DNA of 64,000 nt from an uncultured Christensenella sp. Lineage in GTDB: Bacteria; Bacillota; Clostridia; Christensenellales; UBA1242. The notes beneath the pieces are model-generated. The model worked only from the letters and a program-made list of their open reading frames with translations. It had not been told where the DNA came from and did no database searches. The stretch is from the NCBI GenBank assembly GCA_910586385.1, contig CAJUGX010000003.1, positions 62,001-126,000 of the forward strand, read 5' to 3'. A program made the translations under genes and the position numbers. Positions 8,690 to 15,238 of this stretch are shown piece after piece. The first letter of the stretch is position 1; each line of letters starts with the position of its first letter.

Positions 8690-9658
8690 ATGAAACAAAG
8701 AATTTATTCGTCAATAGGTATTGTGATTACATTGGCATTGCTTTTCGTTTTGAAAGTCTATGTGAGTGATTATTTCTTTGATGCATTTTTTGCAATTCTT
8801 GCTTGCTATGGCGCTTTTGAGATGTCAAAATTGCTTGGCAAGATGGGGCGATACAACAATCTTTGGGTTGCAACTGCATTCCCAGCATTTTTGCTTGCAG
8901 GAAACTTGGTCGGAATCCATGTTGCAAGTGTAAGAAATGACTTGTATTGGATTTTGTACACCATTTTGATTGATATTGCTCTTATGATTTTGGGGGCGAT
9001 TGTTGCATTTTTGCTTGCATTCTGCAGAAGAAAACAAACAATTTTGCATGAAATGACTGTCAGAGAAGTGCCAGACAACACGTCTGTGTTTATGTTCTGC
9101 TTGAAAAAAGCAATTCACACTGCAGTCTGTTTTGTTTATCCGGCATTCTTGTTCTTGTTTTTCACTTTGACAAATCATATCAACGATTTGCCTCTTTCAA
9201 AACTTGAAGGCATCGCATCAAATGTCTCTGTGTTTGTGCTTTTGACAACTTTTGCTATTCCAATTTTCACTGACACTTTTGCTATGCTCACTGGTTCTGT
9301 AATCGGTGGAAAGAAGTTGTGTCCAAGACTCAGCCCAGGAAAGACAATCTCTGGCTCAGTTGGCGGAGTGCTTTGGTGTGTACTTTTCAGTGCATGTGTT
9401 TATTTGATTTTTGGTTGCGTTGGCTCATTCGAACCTTTCATGGAAATCTTTCCAATTTGGGCTTATCTCATCATTGCTCTCGTCGGCTCTGTTGTTGCTC
9501 AAGCGGGCGACTTGTTTGAATCGCTTATCAAGCGTAGAGCAGGCGTAAAGGACAGTGGAAAGTTTTTGCCTGGTCATGGTGGAGTCTTGGATAGAGTTGA
9601 CTCTCACATTTTTATGGCGCCATATATCTTGCTGGCATTCTTGATTTTTGCTGTCTAA
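8690..9658 (+). CDS. cdsA: Phosphatidate cytidylyltransferase
   Basis: Membrane enzyme making CDP-diacylglycerol from phosphatidate and CTP, the branch point of phospholipid synthesis. The polytopic protein has 322 residues, somewhat longer than the usual 260-280 because of an extra loop near residues 120-175. The C-terminal CDP-DAG synthase signature is intact: SLIKRRAGVKDSGKFLPGHG followed by GVLDRVDS. It starts five bases after uppS. In related genomes dxr usually follows; here rseP comes next. Confidence 0.95.
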   Translation: MKQRIYSSIGIVITLALLFVLKVYVSDYFFDAFFAILACYGAFEMSKLLGKMGRYNNLWVATAFPAFLLAGNLVGIHVASVRNDLYWILYTILIDIALMILGAIVAFLLAFCRRKQTILHEMTVREVPDNTSVFMFCLKKAIHTAVCFVYPAFLFLFFTLTNHINDLPLSKLEGIASNVSVFVLLTTFAIPIFTDTFAMLTGSVIGGKKLCPRLSPGKTISGSVGGVLWCVLFSACVYLIFGCVGSFEPFMEIFPIWAYLIIALVGSVVAQAGDLFESLIKRRAGVKDSGKFLPGHGGVLDRVDSHIFMAPYILLAFLIFAV

Positions 9659-9693
9659 ACAAAAGAACTAAAATGTTTTAAGGGAACGATTGT

Positions 9694-11001
9694 ATGATTG
9701 CTGTTTACATTTTGCTTGCGATTGTCATTCTTTTGTTTATGATTTTGGTTCATGAACTTGGACATTACATCGCTGGGAAAATACTTAAATTCAAAATCAC
9801 TGAGTTTTCTATCGGATTTGGTTTTCCGATATTTTCAAAGACCAACAAAAAAACGGGGGAAAAGTTTTCACTCCGTATTTTTCCATTGGGAGGATATTGT
9901 GCCTTTGATGGTGAAGATGATGATGGAGAAAACAAATCTCCAACCGCTTTCAACAATCAGAAACCATGGAAGAGAATAATTGTCCTTCTTGGTGGTGTGA
10001 CAATGAACTTCCTCACTGCAATCATTTTCTCATGGGTGCTTTTGTCAACAGTGGGATATGATGTGCCACAAATTCAATCTTTCAACAGCACAACTTATTC
10101 TTATGTGCAGGTGGTTGAAGAAGGTGATGATGTAGTGAATGAAATCCTTTCTTACACAAATCCATATCAAAAAGGTGATGTCATCACTCACATCAACGGG
10201 AAGAAGATAGATTTTGCTTTTGGTGGAAACTATGTCAATATGGTCAACAAACAAAGGGTGAATGCTCAAGAGAAATATAAGGGCATTTTGAAAGCCTTGA
10301 CGGATGAGTATTTGGCGGAGCATCCAGACCTTGAATCAGTGAGTGTCGCTGAGCAGAACAGACTCTTGGGAGAGTTTGTCAAGGCAGAACTTGAAAAAAA
10401 GGAAGGTTCGGGGCTTTACACATTTGAAATAACAGTAAGACACAACTCTCTTCATGGAAAGAAGTCAAAAATCAATGTGGTTGTCTGTCCAGTTGTTGAA
10501 GAGTACACTGTGAAAAACAAAGAGGGTGTTGAAGAGGTTAAGCAAAGACTCAACACCTATGTTGGGCTTGAAAGCGCGGAAGGTCAAAAGTCTTGTACAA
10601 AGCCTTATGTTTACAATGCTTGGGAAGGTTTCTGTCGTTGTTTTGAGATGGCATTTGGATTTGCTTGGGTTGTGCTGAAGAGCTTGTGGATGCTTATTAC
10701 TTTCCAAATCCCTATCACACAGATGACGGGTACAATTGGTACAATCACCACAATTGCGACCATGGCTTCACAATCGCTCTCTTACCTTTTGATATTCATT
10801 CCGCTTATTGCTGCAAACTTGGCGATATTCAATTTGCTTCCAATTCCTTCACTTGACGGAGCACATGTCTTATTTACGATCATTGAGTGGATACGAGGCA
10901 AACCAATCAATCGAAAGGTGGAAAATATGATACACTTTGTCGGACTGTGCGTGCTTTTGGGCTTTGTCATCATAATTGACATCTTGCATTTTGTGTTGTA
11001 G
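9694..11001 (+). CDS. rseP: Site-2 intramembrane zinc metalloprotease RseP
   Basis: Membrane-embedded protease of the S2P family that cleaves anti-sigma factors or signal-peptide remnants within the bilayer. The first membrane helix carries HELGH at residues 20-24, and the C-terminal part has the second metal-ligand motif NLLPIPSLDGAH (Asp near residue 388). A PDZ-like region lies between, enlarged by a charged insert of about 100 residues. 435 residues. It follows cdsA without dxr in between. The start codon follows AAGGGA. Confidence 0.95.
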   Translation: MIAVYILLAIVILLFMILVHELGHYIAGKILKFKITEFSIGFGFPIFSKTNKKTGEKFSLRIFPLGGYCAFDGEDDDGENKSPTAFNNQKPWKRIIVLLGGVTMNFLTAIIFSWVLLSTVGYDVPQIQSFNSTTYSYVQVVEEGDDVVNEILSYTNPYQKGDVITHINGKKIDFAFGGNYVNMVNKQRVNAQEKYKGILKALTDEYLAEHPDLESVSVAEQNRLLGEFVKAELEKKEGSGLYTFEITVRHNSLHGKKSKINVVVCPVVEEYTVKNKEGVEEVKQRLNTYVGLESAEGQKSCTKPYVYNAWEGFCRCFEMAFGFAWVVLKSLWMLITFQIPITQMTGTIGTITTIATMASQSLSYLLIFIPLIAANLAIFNLLPIPSLDGAHVLFTIIEWIRGKPINRKVENMIHFVGLCVLLGFVIIIDILHFVL

Positions 11002-11010
11002 GTGGTGAAA

Positions 11011-11292
11011 ATGATTTACTTTTGGCGAGAGAAAAATGCGGGCAAATGTGCTGACAAAGGAAAAATTATAGAGCCAACGAGAGAACAACTTGAAAAAGAA
11101 CTCATCTTGAAGGTGGAGTAAAAACTTGGCAGAGTTGATGTGGTTTTTGATCAAAGAGCGAGAGAAGAATATTATCTGACTGACAAGAGGAAAATGAGGG
11201 AAGTTTCTTTCGAGGCAAATATGTTGTCTTTGATGAAGAATAGGCATCTTGGCTTGACAAAGTGGGCAAAATTATATAGAATGGTCTTATGA
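11011..11292 (+). pseudogene. Small ORF interrupted by an in-frame TAA
   Basis: From ATG 11011 the frame encodes 36 residues (beginning MIYFWREKNAGKC) and stops at TAA 11119-11121, but the same frame then stays open for 56 more codons and ends in a TGA that overlaps the next gene's ATG as ATGA. Both parts have protein-like, Lys/Arg/Glu-rich composition. This suggests a former gene of about 93 codons, translationally coupled to its neighbour and now broken by one stop; stop readthrough is the alternative. I do not recognise the product. Confidence 0.45.
11254..11282 (+). promoter_or_regulatory. Promoter candidate giving a leaderless PolC-like mRNA
   Basis: TTGACA, 17-base spacer, TAGAAT, with ATG 11289 only seven bases after the -10 box and no ribosome binding site before it. 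Transcription would begin at or next to the start codon. A near-identical arrangement precedes rsfS. Confidence 0.5.
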
Positions 11293-12824
11293 ACTTTGAA
11301 GAAGAGTTTTTCACTGAGTTTGGTGACAAATATAAAGGCCTTCAACTTAAAGAAGTTGTGGTGAAGAAGCGTGAAGGCGTTTGCACCATAACTTTTTTGT
11401 ACCCTTCAACAATCAAAGAACTTTCTGAGGATGACAAAAAAGAAGTCATTGCATTTTTGGAAAGAAACTTGGGCTTTGAAAAGATGAAATTGAGAGTGAA
11501 GTTTATGCGAGCATTTGTTGAGGAAAAGCTCATTCTCAAATCAATCAAAACCTTTTTTGAAGAAAGGTATAAGTTGATGTACACCTATCTTCGTGATGAA
11601 AACTTCAAGATAAAAACCACACCTATTGATGTGCAAGTCGACATTGTTGTAAGCGAGAGAATCCAAAAGTTTTTTGAAGAACACAACATCACTGCCGAAC
11701 TGTCAAAATATCTGAAGAAAAATTTCTTGTCTGAGTTTGTTGTCGCTCTTTCAGTGAGCGATGAGTTTGTTGATGAAGTTGACATTGAAAATGTTGAGAT
11801 AACTGCAAAATACAAAGCAACAAAAAGATATTCGGTAGAGATAATCAAAGAGTGTATTGGAAAAAATATCCCAACCAAGCCAGAGTACATAAACAACATC
11901 AAATCGCCAAAGGCTGGTGTGATTGTTGCGGGATTCTTAAACAAGATTGAGCGTCATGACTTTGTCAGAAAAACTGGAAGCAAGGCTGGCACAGAGGGGG
12001 TTTATTACACTTTTGTGCTCGAGGATGGGAAAGGGAAAATCGACTGCATTTATTTCTGCTCAAAGACAAATTTGAGGCAGATGGAAGCACTTGAAGATTG
12101 TATGTATATGCTCTTGCATGGTGATGTTGAAAAGAGCAAGTTTTCTGGAAAGTTGGTTTTGAAAGTTGACAAAATGGCACTTGCAAACAAACTCGAGGAG
12201 ACTGTTGTCGATGAAAAACCAAAGAAAGCTTATACAGGTTGTGTGGTGCAGGTTGAAAAACTTGAGGCTTTGTCTCAAGACAACATGTTTGGCAAAAAGG
12301 TTGAATATGACGACGCAATCAAAGGGAAGTCAATTGTTGTATTTGACCTTGAAACCACTGGTTTCGACAAGTACAATGATCAAATCATCGACATTGGAGC
12401 AGTGAAGATTGTTGACGGTGTCATCAAAGAGAAATTTGCGTCTTTGGTTAAGCCAACGATTCGCATCTCGCAACAGATAACTGATCTTACAAACATCACA
12501 AATGCCATGGTTGAAAACGCTCCACTGATTGAGCCAGTTTTGATTGATTTTTACAATTTCTCAAAAGACTGTGCTTTGTGTGGTCACAACATGATTGACT
12601 TCGACTTTCCTTTTATAAAGAGATATGAGGATGCCCTTGATGTTGAATTTGACAACGAACTTCTTGACACTTATAAGATTGCAGTTAAGAAGGGGGTGAG
12701 GTCTCGCAACTTCAAACTTGGCACGCTTTGTGAGTATTTTGGTATAAGTCTTGTTGGGGCGCACAGAGCATGGAACGATGCTTATGCAACAGCACAACTT
12801 TTTTTGAAGCTCTATGAGAAGTAG
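11289..12824 (+). CDS. PolC-like protein: N-terminal and OB domains plus DEDDh exonuclease, no polymerase
   Basis: A 511-residue protein at the usual polC position (after rseP, before rimP). Residues 1 to about 200 resemble the PolC N-terminal region, about 205-305 an OB fold (AGVIVAGFLNKIER onward), and about 345-511 a proofreading exonuclease with all DEDDh residues: Asp353 and Glu355 (FDLETTG), Asp437 or Asp439 (HNMIDFDFPF), His492 and Asp497 (HRAWNDA). It ends there; the PHP, palm, fingers and thumb modules of the roughly 1430-residue PolC are absent, and the next gene follows after 205 bases. It is probably an active 3'-5' exonuclease, perhaps a replication accessory or a relic of PolC. 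The OB assignment is by context. Confidence 0.8.
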   Translation: MNFEEEFFTEFGDKYKGLQLKEVVVKKREGVCTITFLYPSTIKELSEDDKKEVIAFLERNLGFEKMKLRVKFMRAFVEEKLILKSIKTFFEERYKLMYTYLRDENFKIKTTPIDVQVDIVVSERIQKFFEEHNITAELSKYLKKNFLSEFVVALSVSDEFVDEVDIENVEITAKYKATKRYSVEIIKECIGKNIPTKPEYINNIKSPKAGVIVAGFLNKIERHDFVRKTGSKAGTEGVYYTFVLEDGKGKIDCIYFCSKTNLRQMEALEDCMYMLLHGDVEKSKFSGKLVLKVDKMALANKLEETVVDEKPKKAYTGCVVQVEKLEALSQDNMFGKKVEYDDAIKGKSIVVFDLETTGFDKYNDQIIDIGAVKIVDGVIKEKFASLVKPTIRISQQITDLTNITNAMVENAPLIEPVLIDFYNFSKDCALCGHNMIDFDFPFIKRYEDALDVEFDNELLDTYKIAVKKGVRSRNFKLGTLCEYFGISLVGAHRAWNDAYATAQLFLKLYEK

Positions 12825-12925
12825 GATTTGACTGATTGGGTTGACAAAATGTGCAAAAAACACGATATAATGTGATCTTTGTACCATATTTATATATAAT
12901 TAAATAAAAATATAGTGAAAAAATC

Positions 12926-12954
12926 TTGATTTTTGAGTGCAATTGGGCTATAAT
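12926..12954 (+). promoter_or_regulatory. Sigma-A promoter of the rimP-nusA-infB operon
   Basis: TTGATT, 17-base spacer, perfect TATAAT. The predicted start is just upstream of the 12972 hairpin. Confidence 0.75.
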
Positions 12955-12971
12955 AATCATAACTTGACGAG

Positions 12972-12996
12972 GAGTGAGCAAATTATTTGCTCACTC
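12972..12996 (+). promoter_or_regulatory. Perfect hairpin in the rimP leader
   Basis: GAGTGAGCAAAT is followed by a single T and its exact reverse complement, giving a 25-base palindrome that would be the first structure of the transcript. The T run further down (13014-13019) is 18 bases away, too far for a standard terminator. Possible regulatory RNA element or binding site. Confidence 0.5.
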
Positions 12997-13029
12997 TTTG
13001 TATTAAGTGGGACTTTTTTGGAGGTGCAA

Positions 13030-13488
13030 ATGGCAAAGGTTAAGCAAATTTGCGAAGAGAAACTTCGACCAGTCATTGAAGAAATGGGATACGAACTTGT
13101 TGAGGTGAATTTTGAAAAAGAAAACGGGGGAATGAGTCTTATTTTCACAATTGACAAGGAAGAAGGGGTGACGATTGATGATTGCGAAATCGTTAACAAA
13201 AAAATTGATCCAATTCTTGACGAGCTCAATCCGACTGACGACAAACCATATACATTGGTGGTGAGTTCTCCAGGTCTCGACAGACCTATCAAGACTGACA
13301 GAGATTTGAAAAGGACGCTTGGCAAAGAGATTGACCTTACACTTTTTGCAAAAATCGATGGACAAAAATTGTTCACTGGGGTGTTGAAGTCTTATGATGA
13401 AAAGACGGTTACACTTGAAACTGCAAAAGGCGAAAAGACCTTTGAAAGAGACAAAGTCGCAAATATGAAATTGGTAATCAAATTTTAA
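13030..13488 (+). CDS. rimP: Ribosome maturation factor RimP
   Basis: Assists assembly of the 30S subunit. The protein has 152 residues, normal for the family. It shows the N-terminal block VIEEMGYELVEVNF, the central DDCEIVNKKIDPILDE region and the VVSSPGLDRPIKTDRDL motif, followed by an Sm-like C-terminal domain. ATG 13030 follows GGAGGTG; an earlier in-frame ATG lies inside the promoter. It heads the conserved rimP-nusA-rnpM-ylxQ-infB cluster. Confidence 0.96.
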   Translation: MAKVKQICEEKLRPVIEEMGYELVEVNFEKENGGMSLIFTIDKEEGVTIDDCEIVNKKIDPILDELNPTDDKPYTLVVSSPGLDRPIKTDRDLKRTLGKEIDLTLFAKIDGQKLFTGVLKSYDEKTVTLETAKGEKTFERDKVANMKLVIKF

Positions 13489-13502
13489 GGAGAAAATATA
13501 AA

Positions 13503-14678
13503 ATGGTAAACAAAGACTTTTTTAAGGCACTTGAAGAACTTGAACAAGAAAAGAAAATTGACAAGGACACATTTGTAGCAACACTTGAAACTGCACTCAC
13601 ATCTGCATACAAGAAGATGTACGGTGAAGCAAAGTCTGCAATGGTGAAACTTTATCCAGAAAGAAACACAATCAGAATCTATTCTTACAAAACTGTTGTG
13701 GCTGAAGTTGAAGATCCAGACAAAGAAATTGCTTTGTCAGAAGCAAAGCTCAGCAAGAAATCTTCAAAGGTTGGAGACATTGTTGCTGTTGAAGAATCAA
13801 CAAAAGATTTCGGAAGAATTGCTGCTCAAACAGCAAAACAGGTTGTTATGCAAAAACTCCGTGAAATGGAAAGACAAACGGCAGCAAGTGAACTCTCTGA
13901 GAAAGAAGACGAACTTTTGACAACAATCGTGAAACGTCTTGATGGTGAAAATGTTTATGTCCAAATCCCTGGATCAAACACTGAGGGTGTCATGATGAAG
14001 AATGACCAAATCCCTGGCGACAAATTCAACATTGGCGACAGAGTGAAGGTTTATGTGAAGAAAATCAAGGATTCTTTCAAAGGACCACAAATCCAAGTTT
14101 CAAGAAGCAACATCGGCTTCATCAGAAAATTGTTTGAACTTGAAATCCCTGAAATTGCAAGTGGTGATGTGAAAATCAAAAACATTGCTCGTGACGCTGG
14201 AAACAGAGCAAAAGTTGCAATCTACACTGAAAGACCAAACATTGATGCAATCGGTGCTTGTGTCGGAAATCGTGGTGTGAGAATCAACACAATCGTAAAC
14301 GAACTTAATGGAGAAAAGATTGACCTCGTGGAATATTCTGAAGATCCACTTGAATATATTGCAAGGTCACTCAGCCCAGCAAAAGTTTTGTCAGTTGAGA
14401 CAAATGACAGTTTGAATATGTCACAAGTTATTGTGCCAGATGACAAGTTGTCTCTTGCAATCGGAAAGGGTGGACAAAATGTAAGACTTGCTGCAAGACT
14501 CACTGGATGGAAAATTGATGTTAAGCCAGAAAGCTATATCAAACCAGTTGCTGCTCAAACAGAAACTGAAGAAGTTGAGTATGAACTTACAGAACTCTCC
14601 GATGACAACTCTTTCGATACAATGGGTGATTTGGAAGAGCTTGAAACAATTGATGGAGACGAATTTCCAGAACTTTAA
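13503..14678 (+). CDS. nusA: Transcription termination/antitermination factor NusA
   Basis: RNA polymerase-binding elongation factor affecting pausing, termination and antitermination. The protein has 391 residues, typical of Firmicutes, which lack the C-terminal acidic repeats of E. coli NusA. Domains in order: N-terminal RNAP-binding region (about 1-125), S1 fold (about 130-200) and two KH modules (about 200-345), with CVGNRGVRINTI in KH1 and LAIGKGGQNVRLA in KH2. A short acidic tail follows. AAGGAG lies upstream of ATG 13503, 14 bases after rimP. Confidence 0.98.
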   Translation: MVNKDFFKALEELEQEKKIDKDTFVATLETALTSAYKKMYGEAKSAMVKLYPERNTIRIYSYKTVVAEVEDPDKEIALSEAKLSKKSSKVGDIVAVEESTKDFGRIAAQTAKQVVMQKLREMERQTAASELSEKEDELLTTIVKRLDGENVYVQIPGSNTEGVMMKNDQIPGDKFNIGDRVKVYVKKIKDSFKGPQIQVSRSNIGFIRKLFELEIPEIASGDVKIKNIARDAGNRAKVAIYTERPNIDAIGACVGNRGVRINTIVNELNGEKIDLVEYSEDPLEYIARSLSPAKVLSVETNDSLNMSQVIVPDDKLSLAIGKGGQNVRLAARLTGWKIDVKPESYIKPVAAQTETEEVEYELTELSDDNSFDTMGDLEELETIDGDEFPEL

Positions 14679-14693
14679 TTAGAAGAGGTTTTT

Positions 14694-14957
14694 ATGCAAA
14701 ACAAACCAAAAGAAAAAATTCGTATGTGTATCGTGTGCCGTGGTCAAAGTGACAAGAAGACACTGTTTCGAATTGTGAAAAACAAAGAAGGTGAAATTTT
14801 TGTTGACAAGACTGGCAAAGCAAATGGACGTGGTGCTTATGTCTGCAAAGACAAAGATTGCTTCCAAAAACTTTGCAAGCAGAAAGCGTTGAATCGTGCT
14901 TTCAAATGCGATGTTCCACAAGAAGTTTATCAAAAAATTGGAGAAGAATTTGAATAA
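14694..14957 (+). CDS. rnpM: YlxR family RNase P modulator RnpM
   Basis: Small basic RNA-binding protein of the YlxR family; the Bacillus member binds RNase P RNA and modulates its activity. 87 residues. Family motifs seen are RMCIVCRGQ with two Cys, GRGAYVC and a C-terminal helical block. The four Cys in CIVC and CKDKDC could form a metal knuckle, which is inference. It lies between nusA and ylxQ as in most Firmicutes, and its end overlaps the ylxQ start. Confidence 0.92.
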   Translation: MQNKPKEKIRMCIVCRGQSDKKTLFRIVKNKEGEIFVDKTGKANGRGAYVCKDKDCFQKLCKQKALNRAFKCDVPQEVYQKIGEEFE

Positions 14958-15237
14958 AGCAAAGGGTCTTATAAATCTGGCAAGAAAAGCAGGTTATGTA
15001 ATCATCGGAAAAGAAAATCTGGTGGGTTACACAAAAAAACTTTATCTCTTGATTGTCGACAAATCAGCGGGCAGTTCGCTTCTGAGGGAGATGAAATTTT
15101 TGAGTGAAAACAGAAAGCTTCCTATCCTTGAAGTTGAGAATTTGGCTGACCTTGTTGGAATTGAAAACTGCAAAGCCATAGGCTTGAAAAATAAAGCGAT
15201 GAGCGAAAGCATTGAAAAATGCGTAAAAGGAGAATAA
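14950..15237 (+). CDS. YlxQ, L7Ae/L30e-family RNA-binding protein
   Basis: Small L7Ae-type kink-turn RNA-binding protein of the YlxQ family, 95 residues. The conserved beginning LNKAKGLINLARKAGYVIIG places the start at TTG 14950, eight bases inside rnpM and preceded by GGAGA. An upstream ATG at 14896 would overlap rnpM by 62 bases and adds residues that do not look like the family. It lies just before infB, the classic position. Confidence 0.88.
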   Translation: MNKAKGLINLARKAGYVIIGKENLVGYTKKLYLLIVDKSAGSSLLREMKFLSENRKLPILEVENLADLVGIENCKAIGLKNKAMSESIEKCVKGE

Positions 15238-15238
15238 T

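Noticed and set aside
12841..12890. Promoter-like TTGACA ... TATAAT after the PolC-like gene
   Set aside because: The spacer is 19 bases; the 12926-12954 promoter with a 17-base spacer is closer to rimP and better.
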